The notes beneath the pieces are model-generated. The model saw only the letters and a list, made by a program, of their open reading frames with translations, was not told the origin of the DNA and made no database searches. 64,000 bases of DNA from assembly GCF_001463885.1 (NCBI RefSeq), contig NZ_BBWQ01000015.1:1-64000 (forward strand), in the 5' to 3' direction. Shown in pieces: positions 51,004-59,520 of this stretch; position 1 is the first letter of the stretch; each line of letters opens with the position of its first letter. Position numbers and translations under genes: made by a program. This stretch comes from Aureimonas altamirensis (GTDB lineage: Bacteria > Pseudomonadota > Alphaproteobacteria > Rhizobiales > Rhizobiaceae).

Positions 51004-52173
51004 ATGACACTTCTTCAAAAGCTGAGCACGAGCGCCCTGGCGGCGCCGGAGAGCGGTATCGTATCGCTGGTCAATTATGCGCGCGGCCGCGAGGGGCTCA
51101 TTCCGCTCTGGGTCGGCGAAGGGGACCTCGCCACACCATCCTTCATCGCGGATGCCGCCCGGCGCAGCCTGGATGCGGGCGAAACCTTCTACACCTGGCA
51201 GCGGGGCCTGCCCGAGCTTCGGCAGGCGCTGGCCGACTATGTCGGTAACCTGTACGCATTCGAGCCGACCGCCGACCGCTTCTTCGTCACCGGCTCCGGC
51301 ATGCACGCCATCCAGATCGCCGTCGATCTCGTGGCCGGCCCCGGCGACGAACTCGTCTATATCGGTCCGCTTTGGCCCAACTTCGCGGCCGCCGCCGATC
51401 TTTCCGGCTCCAGGGCCGTCGAGGTGCTCCTGGATGAGCGGGACGGGATGTGGTCGCTGGACCTCGACCGCCTCAAGGCGGCGATCGGGCCACGGACAAA
51501 GGCGATCTTCGTCAACAGCCCCAACAACCCCACGGGCTGGACGGCCGATCTCGATACGCTGCGCGCCATTCTGGACATGGCGCGGGCGGCCGGCATCTTC
51601 ATCATCGCCGACGAAATCTACGGGCGCTTCTTCTATCAGGGCGGCCGGGCGCCGTCCTTCCACGACGTGATGCAGCCGGACGATGCGATCCTCTTCGTCA
51701 ACTCCTTCTCCAAGAACTGGGCGATGACGGGCTGGCGGGTGGGCTGGATCGAGGCGCCGGCCGAGTTCGGCGACGTCATCGAGAACCTTGTCCAATACTC
51801 CAATTCCGGCGTCGCCCCCTTCATGCAGCGGGCCGCCATCGCGGCCCTGCGCGAGGGCGAGGCGTTCGTGGAAGGCCAGGTCGCCCGCGCCCGGACGGCA
51901 CGCGACATCTTCTGCGAGACGCTGCGCGCCACCAACCGTGTTGCGCTGACCATGCCGGCCGGCGCGTTCTATGCCTTCTTCGCCATAGACGGCGTCGGCG
52001 ATGCGCGGGCCGCGGCCATCCGCATCGTGGATGAGGCCGGCGTCGGACTGGCGCCGGGCGCCGCCTTCGGCAATAGCGCGGCACCCTATATGCGCGCCTG
52101 CTTCAACCGGCGCCTGGACGAAGTCGAGGAAGCCGCCGCCCGCATCGCCCGTTGGGTGCGGCAGGCGGCGTGA
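51004..52173 (+). CDS. Class-I/II pyridoxal-phosphate aminotransferase
   Basis: 389 residues of fold type I. Visible: NSPNNPTGW (near residue 178), the DEIYGRF segment, the PLP lysine in SFSKNWAMTGWRVGW (near residue 237) and the C-terminal arginine region APYMRACFNRR. Close to aspartate/tyrosine aminotransferases of the subgroup IAspAT; donor and acceptor are not predictable. ATG 51004 (MTLLQKLS) is chosen since family sequence starts there. The stop overlaps a GTG start of the next gene (GTGA). Confidence 0.87.
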   Translation: MTLLQKLSTSALAAPESGIVSLVNYARGREGLIPLWVGEGDLATPSFIADAARRSLDAGETFYTWQRGLPELRQALADYVGNLYAFEPTADRFFVTGSGMHAIQIAVDLVAGPGDELVYIGPLWPNFAAAADLSGSRAVEVLLDERDGMWSLDLDRLKAAIGPRTKAIFVNSPNNPTGWTADLDTLRAILDMARAAGIFIIADEIYGRFFYQGGRAPSFHDVMQPDDAILFVNSFSKNWAMTGWRVGWIEAPAEFGDVIENLVQYSNSGVAPFMQRAAIAALREGEAFVEGQVARARTARDIFCETLRATNRVALTMPAGAFYAFFAIDGVGDARAAAIRIVDEAGVGLAPGAAFGNSAAPYMRACFNRRLDEVEEAAARIARWVRQAA

Positions 52174-53291
52174 CGTCCGGAATGCCGGAAGCGGCCCGAC
52201 TGCCCCTGACGCTCCTGTTCGGTGCGGCGGGAGGGGCGGTCGCGCATCTGGCCGGAATGCCGGCAGGATGGTTGCTGGGCTCCATGCTGGCAACGCTGGC
52301 CAGCGTGCTGTGCGGCTTCAAGCCATCGCTGCCGAACTGGCTGCGCGACATCACCTTTTTCATCCTTGGCATCCAGGCCGGGTCCGGCGTCACCCCTGCG
52401 GTCATCGAGCAGCTCGCCCTCTGGCCGCTATCCTTCGCGATCCAGATGGCGGGCGTGGTGGTGGTAGCGCTGGTCACCATGCTGTTTCTGGAGCGCGCCT
52501 TCGGATGGGACAGGGAAACGGCCCTCTTCTCGTCGTTGCCGGGGGCGCTGTCCTTCGTGCTTGCGGCAGCGTCCGAGACGCGCGCCGACATGACGCGCAT
52601 CACGGTGCTGCAGACAGTGCGGCTTTTTTTCCTGATCGCGGTGCTGGTGCCGCTGCTGGGATGGCTGGAAGGCGATGAATCGAGAGTGCCCGCCATGGCC
52701 GCCCATGGCGATGCCGTGTGGCAATATCCGCTTCTGGTGGTCGTCTGCGCGGTCGCTGCGTGGGCCGGCGTCCGCAGCCGTGTGCCAGGGGGTCTCATTC
52801 TCGGTGCGCTCGTCGGCAGCGCCGTCCTGCATGGCGTGGACGTGGTGACGGTGGGCGTGCCGCCTTTGATTGCGACGCCGGGTCTTGTCGCCATGGGGGC
52901 GTTGATTGGCTCCCGGCTGCAGCGCGAGGACAGGGGTGCGCTGCCGCAGCTTCTGCCGGCCTCGATCGGCGCGTTCGTCATCGGACTGTCGATCATGACG
53001 CTGTCGGGCCTTGCCGCGATCTGGGCCCTGGGGCTCGACATCGGCCGCGTGTCGCTGGCCTATGCGCCCGGCGCGCTCGAGGCGCTGACGGTGCTGGCCT
53101 ACCAGTTCGACATCGACCCCGCCTATGTTGCCGCCCACCATGTCGTGCGCTTCGTCGGCATTGTGCTGCTGGTGCCCGTTCTGGCGCGCCGCCTGCCACG
53201 CCGTGCCCCCACCTTGGCCGATGCAGTGCGGTCCGAGGCGACCTTGCCATCGGCCGCCCACGATACCGAAGCCACGGGCCGCGAGCACTGA
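52170..53291 (+). CDS. AbrB-family (COG3180) integral membrane protein
   Basis: 373 residues, about ten hydrophobic segments in two similar halves, each with a GxPxGxLLGSM or GGLILGALVGS pattern (AGMPAGWLLGSML near residue 28; RVPGGLILGALVG near 210). Database names such as 'AbrB transcriptional regulator' or 'ammonia monooxygenase' are misleading: it has no DNA-binding domain and looks like a transporter. Starts at GTG 52170 overlapping the aminotransferase stop; ATG 52182 is an alternative. Probably translated with the aminotransferase. Confidence 0.8.
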   Translation: MTSGMPEAARLPLTLLFGAAGGAVAHLAGMPAGWLLGSMLATLASVLCGFKPSLPNWLRDITFFILGIQAGSGVTPAVIEQLALWPLSFAIQMAGVVVVALVTMLFLERAFGWDRETALFSSLPGALSFVLAAASETRADMTRITVLQTVRLFFLIAVLVPLLGWLEGDESRVPAMAAHGDAVWQYPLLVVVCAVAAWAGVRSRVPGGLILGALVGSAVLHGVDVVTVGVPPLIATPGLVAMGALIGSRLQREDRGALPQLLPASIGAFVIGLSIMTLSGLAAIWALGLDIGRVSLAYAPGALEALTVLAYQFDIDPAYVAAHHVVRFVGIVLLVPVLARRLPRRAPTLADAVRSEATLPSAAHDTEATGREH

Positions 53292-53309
53292 ACCGGCCGG
53301 CACAACGCG

Positions 53310-54953
53310 TCAGCCGCCGCGCAGGCGCGTTTCCAGAAGGTCGAGCTCGCGCACCAGCTTGCGCATGATGTCTTCCGGCAGGCGGTGCGTGCGCGTCAGG
53401 TGGTAGAAAGTGTTGCGCTCGGCCTCGATGCCGGCCAGCCGCAGATCGCGTTCGATCGCCTCCATCCTGCGCATCGCCTCCGCGTCTTCGCCGGTAGAGG
53501 TGCCGCGCTGCAGGCGCAGGCGATAGACGTCCATGATATGGGCGGCCGCATCCGCATAGATGTCGGCTTCGTCTGCGCTTTTGCCGCTGAGGCGGTATTG
53601 CGCCGTCTCCACCGCCTTCATGCCGGCCTGCGCGGCTGCCAGCCGCGCACGGTCTTCTTCTTTCCGGTGGGTCGGTTCCGGCGGCAGATGCAGCCCGGAC
53701 AGCACCGTCGGCAGGCCGATGCTGGCAATCACCAGCGACAGGATGATGACGCCGGCGGCAAGGAAGATGGCAAGATCGCGCGCAGGGAACGGCGAGCCGT
53801 CCGGCAGCAGCAAGGGCAGGCTCATGACGCCGGCAAGCGTGATGGAGCCGCGCACGCCGGCCAGCGCCGTGGCAACCACCAGGCGCCAGTTGGGCGCCGT
53901 CACGCTATGGCCGCGCCGCGCCGCACGAAACATGGTGAAGCGAAGCGCCGTCCAGGTCCAGACGAAGCGAAGAAGCACCAGACCCACGGTCATCGCCAGG
54001 ATGTATATGGCCAGCCATGCCGGCTGGTGGTGGCCCGTGTCGCGGACGACTCCAGCGGCGCCATCGACGATGCGCGGAAGCTGCTCTCCGAGGATCACGA
54101 AGGTCATGCCGTTGGCGGCGAACTGGACCGTATCCCAGAAGGAGGCGCGGCGAACGCGCGTCATGGCAAGCGCCTGGCCCCACTGCTCGACATAGCTCAT
54201 GCTGATGCCGGCGCCCACGGCGGCAAGAATGCCGGAGCATCCGAGATGCTCCGCCAGGAGATAGGCGCCGAAGGGCGTCAGCAGGCTTATGAGGATTTGC
54301 GATCCCGTTTCCTCGCCGTAGCGCAGCGAGGTGAAGCGCTTGGCCCGCGTGATCGCGTAGGTGAGCACGATGCCGACCGCCAGCCCGCCGGCCGACATCC
54401 AGACAAGGCTGCCGAAAGCATCTGCCAGCGAAAAGGTGCCCGTTGCGGCGGCGACGACCGCGAACCGCATGCAGACGAGGCCGGAGGCATCGTTGAGCAG
54501 CGACTCGCCTTCCAGAATGTGCATGAGCCGCGTGGGTATGGGTGTCCGCGACGCGATGGCCGACACGGCGACCGGGTCGGTCGGGGAGACGACCGCGGCC
54601 AGCGCAAAGGCCACGGCCAGCGGCATGGAGGGGATAAGCCAGTTCAGGAAGAAGCCAAGGCCGACCACGGTGAAGACGACGAGGCCGAAGGCCAGCGCCA
54701 GAATGGTTCTGGCGTCGTGGAACAGGCCGTCCTTGGGAATTCTCCAGCCGTCCAGGAACAAGAGCGGCGGCAGGAACAGCAGCATGAAGATTTCGGGCTG
54801 CAGGATAATGCCGAAATCGAAGCTTGCCGAGATCGTGGCGCCAAGCGCGATCTGGACCAGCGGCAACGGTATGGGTAGCGGCAGCGCCCGCGTGATCGTG
54901 CCGCTGATCGCGACGGCGACGAGCAGGACAAGTACGGGTAGAACCGATTCCAT
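53310..54953 (-). CDS. Na+/H+ antiporter, CPA1 (NhaP/NhaO-like) family
   Basis: 547 residues: 12 or so membrane helices over residues 1-400, then a ~145-residue cytoplasmic tail rich in charged residues. Ion-site motifs are present: VSPTDPVAVSAIA near residue 125 and EGESLLNDASGLV near 148. It exchanges sodium (or potassium) for protons and contributes to pH and salt homeostasis. Converges on the AbrB-type gene (18 nt between stops) and is 41 nt downstream of hemA, both read leftwards. Confidence 0.92.
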   Translation of the reverse strand: MESVLPVLVLLVAVAISGTITRALPLPIPLPLVQIALGATISASFDFGIILQPEIFMLLFLPPLLFLDGWRIPKDGLFHDARTILALAFGLVVFTVVGLGFFLNWLIPSMPLAVAFALAAVVSPTDPVAVSAIASRTPIPTRLMHILEGESLLNDASGLVCMRFAVVAAATGTFSLADAFGSLVWMSAGGLAVGIVLTYAITRAKRFTSLRYGEETGSQILISLLTPFGAYLLAEHLGCSGILAAVGAGISMSYVEQWGQALAMTRVRRASFWDTVQFAANGMTFVILGEQLPRIVDGAAGVVRDTGHHQPAWLAIYILAMTVGLVLLRFVWTWTALRFTMFRAARRGHSVTAPNWRLVVATALAGVRGSITLAGVMSLPLLLPDGSPFPARDLAIFLAAGVIILSLVIASIGLPTVLSGLHLPPEPTHRKEEDRARLAAAQAGMKAVETAQYRLSGKSADEADIYADAAAHIMDVYRLRLQRGTSTGEDAEAMRRMEAIERDLRLAGIEAERNTFYHLTRTHRLPEDIMRKLVRELDLLETRLRGG

Positions 54954-54994
54954 TCAACTATCCAGACAGGCGATGCCGCATTTGCGGCGGCAGC

Positions 54995-56275
54995 TTATCC
55001 GCCTGCCTTGGATACGACCAGTGGTGTTGCCGGCATGTCTGCCTCGCCCTGTGCGGGCCGGTCGCCGGCAAAGGGAATGCCCACCGAGATCCAGGTTTCC
55101 ACCAGCGCATCGCGCAGCGTATCGATCAGCGCGTCGCCATGCAGCGGCGTCGGCGTGATGCGCAGGCGTTCGGTGCCACGCGGCACGGTGGGGTAGTTGA
55201 TCGGCTGGATATAGATGCCATGCCGCGTCAGCAGATGGTCGCTGGCTTGCTTGCAAAGGTCGGGGTCGCCCACCAGCACCGGCACGATGTGCGTGTCCGA
55301 CGGCATGACCGGCAGGTTCGCGGCAGCAAAAACGGCCTTGGCGCGCGATGCCTGCCGCTGTTGCCCGTCCCGCTCGGCCTGCGATTGCTTCAGATGGCGG
55401 ATGGAGGCCGTCGCTGCCGCTGCGAGGGCGGGGGGCAGGGCGGTGGTGAAGATGAATCCCGGCGCATAGGAGCGCACGGCGTCGATCAGATGTTGCGAGC
55501 CGGTGATGTAGCCGCCGAGGACGCCGAAAGCCTTGGCCAGCGTACCCTCGATCACGTCGATGCGGGCCGCGACACCGTCACGCTCGGAGATGCCGCCGCC
55601 GCGCGCGCCGTACATGCCCACCGCATGCACCTCGTCGATATAGGTCATCGCGTTGTAGCGATCCGCGAGGTCGCAGATTTGCGCGATGGGCGCGATGTCG
55701 CCATCCATCGAGTAGACGCTCTCGAACACGATCAGCTTGGGGCGGCCGGGTTCTGCCGCCTTCAACAGCTCTTCCAGATGCGCCACGTCGTTGTGGCGGA
55801 ATATCTGCTTCTTGCCGCCGGCCTTGCGCACGCCCTCGATCATCGAGGCGTGGTTGAGCTCGTCCGACAGGATGAGGCAATCCGGCAGCAGGCGGGCGAT
55901 GGTGGAGATGGACGCCTCGTTGGAGACGAAGCCGGAGGTGAAGACCAGCGCGGCCTCCTTGCCGTGCAGGTCTGCCAGCTCCTGCTCAAGCTCGACGAGC
56001 GGGTGGTTGGTGCCGGAGATATTGCGCGTGCCGCCCGCGCCGGTGCCCATGATGCCGGCTGTCTCGCGCATGGCGGTGACGACCGCATCGTGCTGGCCCA
56101 TGCCGAGATAGTCGTTGGAACACCAGACGGTGATTTCCTCTGCCTTGCCGTCATGCCGCCAGATCGCCTGCGGGAAACGGCCCGCGATCCGCTCGAGGTC
56201 GGCGAAGACGCGGTAACGCTTCTCGGCGTGGAGCGCCTCGATGGCGGACCTGAAGTGGCTCTGATAATCGATCAT
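54995..56275 (-). CDS. hemA: 5-aminolevulinate synthase (C4/Shemin pathway)
   Basis: Condenses glycine and succinyl-CoA to 5-aminolevulinate, the first step of haem synthesis in alphaproteobacteria. 426 residues; glycine loop [13 protein letters not shown] near residue 77, [10 protein letters not shown] near 214 and the PLP lysine Lys248 in EGTLAKAFG, the same number as in the Rhodobacter enzyme. ATG 56275 has a strong AAGGAG site 7 nt upstream; a longer frame to 56359 is not favoured. It is read toward the antiporter. No clear iron-responsive box was seen upstream. Confidence 0.96.
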   Translation of the reverse strand: MIDYQSHFRSAIEALHAEKRYRVFADLERIAGRFPQAIWRHDGKAEEITVWCSNDYLGMGQHDAVVTAMRETAGIMGTGAGGTRNISGTNHPLVELEQELADLHGKEAALVFTSGFVSNEASISTIARLLPDCLILSDELNHASMIEGVRKAGGKKQIFRHNDVAHLEELLKAAEPGRPKLIVFESVYSMDGDIAPIAQICDLADRYNAMTYIDEVHAVGMYGARGGGISERDGVAARIDVIEGTLAKAFGVLGGYITGSQHLIDAVRSYAPGFIFTTALPPALAAAATASIRHLKQSQAERDGQQRQASRAKAVFAAANLPVMPSDTHIVPVLVGDPDLCKQASDHLLTRHGIYIQPINYPTVPRGTERLRITPTPLHGDALIDTLRDALVETWISVGIPFAGDRPAQGEADMPATPLVVSKAGG

Positions 56276-56365
56276 CCGGAACTCCTTCGTAAGAAGGGTT
56301 CTAAGGTCCTGAGCGCGCCAAGTCCATGCCCGGAACGGTGCCTTGGACATTCTGTCCAATACGGC

Positions 56366-56533
56366 TCAATCCGCCTCTGGGCGGGCCTCGTCCTGCGCGT
56401 CATCCGGCTCGTCCATCAGAGACCGGCGCGCCTTGGCCTGCGCCTTGCGCTTCTTCAGATTGTCGCGAAGCTGCTCCTCGAGCCGCTTCTGCCGCTGCAC
56501 CTTGCCGGGTTCGATAGGCTTGTGGGAACTCAT
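56366..56533 (-). CDS. Small basic, highly charged protein (55 residues), unknown
   Basis: Frame MSSHKPIEPGKVQRQKRL onward, ending with an acidic tail DEPDDAQDEARPEAD. The middle is rich in Lys, Arg and Gln (about residues 11-37) and should form one amphipathic helix or coiled coil, possibly nucleic-acid binding. Support for a real gene: its ATG overlaps the stop of the epimerase as ATGA, the most common coupling pattern in this window, and codon use looks like its neighbours. I do not recognise the family. It lies 90 nt before hemA on the same strand. Confidence 0.65.
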   Translation of the reverse strand: MSSHKPIEPGKVQRQKRLEEQLRDNLKKRKAQAKARRSLMDEPDDAQDEARPEAD

Positions 56534-57486
56534 CCGCCATTGCCCCTGTCGTCGGCACGGTTGTAGAGCGTCAGCGCCTCATGCGTGGACAGGCGCGGCC
56601 GCCAGCCCGTGCGCAGGCGGATCTTGGCCGTGTCCACCACGAACTCGGCAAAGAGCCTGTCGGTGATCTCGGACTTGCCGGCCAGCCGCGCGACAAGGCG
56701 CAGCAGGCCCACCGGCATGGCGAACAGCCCGGGCGACCGGCCCCGCGCACCACGCATGGCCGCGACCAGCTCCGACAGCGTCGTCGGGGCGTCGTCGGCA
56801 ACCAGGAAGGTGCGGCCGGCAGCGGCCGGATGCACGATCATCGCCATGATGGCCTCGACCGCATTGTCGACGGCCAGGATGCTGCGCCGGTTGCGGGCAG
56901 AGCGAAAGGGCAGGGGCAACCGGGTCGCGGCCAGCCTTTCCAGCTTGGCGATGGCGCCCTTTCCGCCGGGTCCGTAAACGGCGGGCAGGCGCATGATCGT
57001 ATATTCGGTGGCGCTGTCTTCCAGCTCGGCGCGCAGGCGGCGCTCGGCCTCGAGCTTGGAGGCCGCGTAATTGTCGACCGGGCGCGGCCTGTCATCCTCG
57101 ATGATGGGCTTGTCGCCCTGCATGGAATGAATATTGGCCGTGCTGGCGAAGACGAATCGGCGCACGCCGGTTTCCGCTGCCACCCGCGCCAGCGCGGCGG
57201 TGCCACCGGCATTGGCCTGCCCCAGCGCCACCGCGTCGTCCATGGCGGTGTCGCCACGCTCGGGGTTGAGGGCGGCAAGATGCACGATGGCGTCGAGGCC
57301 GAGGGGCCATCTCTCGTGCCGGCGTATGCGCGACAAGTCGCGCGGGGAATCCAGCGTCTCGGCCCGCTCGTCCGGGCTTGTCGCGTCCTCGCGCACGAGC
57401 ACCGTCACCGCGTGCCCTTCGTCGAGCAGGCGCGAAACGAGGCGGCGACCGATGAACCCAGTTGAGCCTGTGACGAGGATGCGCAT
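56530..57486 (-). CDS. NAD-dependent epimerase/dehydratase (nucleotide-sugar type)
   Basis: Extended short-chain dehydrogenase of 318 residues. The Rossmann motif VTGSTGFIGRRLV is at residues 5-17 and the catalytic YxxxK is in YAASK near residue 138, with the upstream Ser in STANIHS. Relatives reduce or epimerise UDP-sugars such as UDP-N-acetyl-4-keto-quinovosamine. The neighbouring divergent gene encodes a polyprenyl-phosphate sugar transferase, so the pair likely starts a surface polysaccharide: one makes the sugar nucleotide, the other loads it on the lipid carrier. Confidence 0.87.
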   Translation of the reverse strand: MRILVTGSTGFIGRRLVSRLLDEGHAVTVLVREDATSPDERAETLDSPRDLSRIRRHERWPLGLDAIVHLAALNPERGDTAMDDAVALGQANAGGTAALARVAAETGVRRFVFASTANIHSMQGDKPIIEDDRPRPVDNYAASKLEAERRLRAELEDSATEYTIMRLPAVYGPGGKGAIAKLERLAATRLPLPFRSARNRRSILAVDNAVEAIMAMIVHPAAAGRTFLVADDAPTTLSELVAAMRGARGRSPGLFAMPVGLLRLVARLAGKSEITDRLFAEFVVDTAKIRLRTGWRPRLSTHEALTLYNRADDRGNGG

Positions 57487-57569
57487 GAGACTGCTTGAAA
57501 CGACTCCAATTCGTGATCGGTCGTTTCTTCCTTGCCCAATTCGTGGCTTTGCGGCAATTCGCTTGTCCC

Positions 57570-58121
57570 ATGAAACGTGTTTTTGACATAGCAGCGAGCT
57601 TTTTCGGTCTCATATGCTTCGGCTGGCTGATCCTGCTGCTTGCGGCGATGATCCGCCGCGATACGCCGGGACCGGGCATTTTCCGGCAGGTTCGCGTTGG
57701 GCGGAACGAGCAGCCCTTCACCTGCTACAAGCTGCGCACCATGGCGTCCGGCACCGTATCGGCGGCCTCGCACGAAACGCCGCGCGCGGCAGTGACGGGG
57801 CTTGGCGTGCGCCTGCGCGCCTGGAAACTCGACGAGCTGCCGCAGCTATGGAACGTGTTGAAGGGCGACATGAGCTTCGTTGGCCCGCGCCCCTGCCTGC
57901 CTGTCCAGACCGTGCTGATAGAGGCGCGCCGGCGGGAAGGCGCCTTCCGCGTGCGGCCCGGCATTACCGGGCCGGCGCAGGTGCGCGGCATCGACATGTC
58001 GGAGCCGGAGCGGCTGGCGCGCATCGACGGCGCCTATGCGCGCGCGTCCGGCTTCTGGAGCGATCTTCTCCTGATCCTCCAGACGGTCACGGGCAAGGGC
58101 CGGGGCGACAGGGTGCGGTGA
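57570..58121 (+). CDS. Undecaprenyl-phosphate sugar-1-phosphate transferase (WcaJ/PglC family)
   Basis: 183 residues: one N-terminal hydrophobic re-entrant helix (about residues 8-28) and a cytoplasmic catalytic domain with the family strings FRQVRVGRNEQPF, YKLRTM, KLDELPQLWNVLKGDMSFVGPRP and the C-terminal RPGITG. This is the minimal PglC-like form without the large WcaJ N-terminal half. It transfers a sugar-1-phosphate to the lipid carrier at the inner membrane. Start ATG 57570 (MKRVFD); the longer frame upstream overlaps the intergenic promoter region. Divergent from the epimerase (83 nt). Confidence 0.9.
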   Translation: MKRVFDIAASFFGLICFGWLILLLAAMIRRDTPGPGIFRQVRVGRNEQPFTCYKLRTMASGTVSAASHETPRAAVTGLGVRLRAWKLDELPQLWNVLKGDMSFVGPRPCLPVQTVLIEARRREGAFRVRPGITGPAQVRGIDMSEPERLARIDGAYARASGFWSDLLLILQTVTGKGRGDRVR

Positions 58122-58193
58122 TTTCACAAGCGCCGCCAATTGCCTTATAGACCCCGAACTCCCGGCCGCCGGGACCAGATCGAAAGGCCTTCC

Positions 58194-59516
58194 ATGAACC
58201 TGATCGACCCAATCGGCTTTGCTGCGGAGCTTGCGGCCCACGCCGAGCGGCATGGCCCCATAACGATCGGCCTTGCCGGAGCCGGCCAGATGGGCACCGA
58301 CATCGTCGTTCAGGCGGCCTTGATGCGGGGCATCCGCATCGGCGCCATTGCCGCCAGCCGCCCGACCCGGCCGATGGAGGCCATCGCCATGGCCGGCCAC
58401 AGCGAGGGCCACGGAATCATCGTCGATACGGACGCCGCCATAGACGCCGCCATCGAGGCCGGGCGGATCGCGGTGACGGACGACCTTACGGCACTCACCC
58501 GCGCCGGGCGCATCGACGTCGTGGTGGATGCCACGGGCAGCCCCGAGATCGGCACGCTGCTGGCGCTGGAATCCATCCGCAACGGCAAGCATATCGTGAT
58601 GCTGAACGTGGAAGCCGACATAACGGTCGGCCGCTATCTGGCGGAAGAAGCCCGCAAGGCCGGCGTGGTCTATACGGGGTCCGCCGGGGACGAGCCCGCC
58701 GCGACGCTGGACCTGATCGCATTTGCGCAGGCGCTGGGGATGGACGTCATCGCTGCCGGCAAGGGCAAGAACAACGCGCTGGATTTCAACGCCGTGCCGT
58801 CCGACTTCGAGGAAGAGGCACGCGCCCGCAACATGAATCCCCGTATTCTGGTGGAATTCGTCGACGGCTCGAAGACCATGGTCGAGATGACGGCCATCGC
58901 CAATTGCACCGGGCTGCTGCCCGACGTGCCGGGAATGCACGGCCCTGCCGCCACGCTGGATAATCTGGCGCAAATCCTGTGCACCGAAGCGGATGGTGGC
59001 ATCCTGTCCCGCCCCGGCTGCGTCGACTACACCATCGGCAAGGGCGTCGCGCCGGGCGTCTTCTGCGTGGTGAAGCCCAGGCACGAGCGCGCCATCGAGC
59101 GCATGGCCGACCTGAAGGTCGGGCCCGGGCCCTGCTTCACGCTGACGCGGCCCTTTCACCTGACCAGCCTGGAAACGCCGCTGTCGGCTGCCCGGGCCGT
59201 GATGTATCGCAAGCCCGACATGGTTCCGCTGGCGCGCCCCGTTGCCGAATGCGGCGCCATCGCCAAGCGCGACCTGGCCCCCGGCCAGACGCTGCAGCGC
59301 ATCGGCATGGAAGATTATCGCGGCTACGCCATGACATGGGTAGACGGCCGTGCCGCGAAGGCATTGCCGCTCGGGCTTGCCGAGGGCTCCCGCGTGACGC
59401 GGGCCGTCAAGGCCGGCGAGCTTCTGACGCACGAAAATTGCGCGGCGGACGAAAGCCTCAACGTGACGCGTATCCGCAAGGAGATCGACGAGGCCGACAC
59501 GCAGTACCTAAGGTGA
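58194..59516 (+). CDS. Homoserine-dehydrogenase-like NAD(P) oxidoreductase with SAF domain
   Basis: 440 residues. The N-terminal Rossmann fold has GLAGAGQMGTDIV (about residues 25-37), followed by a homoserine-dehydrogenase-like catalytic half, then a C-terminal SAF domain (about 350-420; GAIAKRDLAPGQTL), the fold shared with FlgA and sialic-acid synthases. Often misnamed 'flagellar protein'. Members act on hydroxy-acids in apionate/erythronate-like carbohydrate breakdown, but the exact reaction here is not predictable. Starts at ATG 58194, 72 nt after the sugar transferase. Confidence 0.82.
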   Translation: MNLIDPIGFAAELAAHAERHGPITIGLAGAGQMGTDIVVQAALMRGIRIGAIAASRPTRPMEAIAMAGHSEGHGIIVDTDAAIDAAIEAGRIAVTDDLTALTRAGRIDVVVDATGSPEIGTLLALESIRNGKHIVMLNVEADITVGRYLAEEARKAGVVYTGSAGDEPAATLDLIAFAQALGMDVIAAGKGKNNALDFNAVPSDFEEEARARNMNPRILVEFVDGSKTMVEMTAIANCTGLLPDVPGMHGPAATLDNLAQILCTEADGGILSRPGCVDYTIGKGVAPGVFCVVKPRHERAIERMADLKVGPGPCFTLTRPFHLTSLETPLSAARAVMYRKPDMVPLARPVAECGAIAKRDLAPGQTLQRIGMEDYRGYAMTWVDGRAAKALPLGLAEGSRVTRAVKAGELLTHENCAADESLNVTRIRKEIDEADTQYLR

Positions 59517-59520
59517 TGCA

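Noticed and set aside
52170-53291. DNA-binding AbrB transcription regulator
   Set aside because: The name comes from database annotation of COG3180; the protein is membrane-embedded with no DNA-binding domain.
58194-59516. Flagellar P-ring protein FlgA
   Set aside because: Only the C-terminal SAF fold is shared; the N-terminal two-thirds is a dehydrogenase and no flagellar genes are near.
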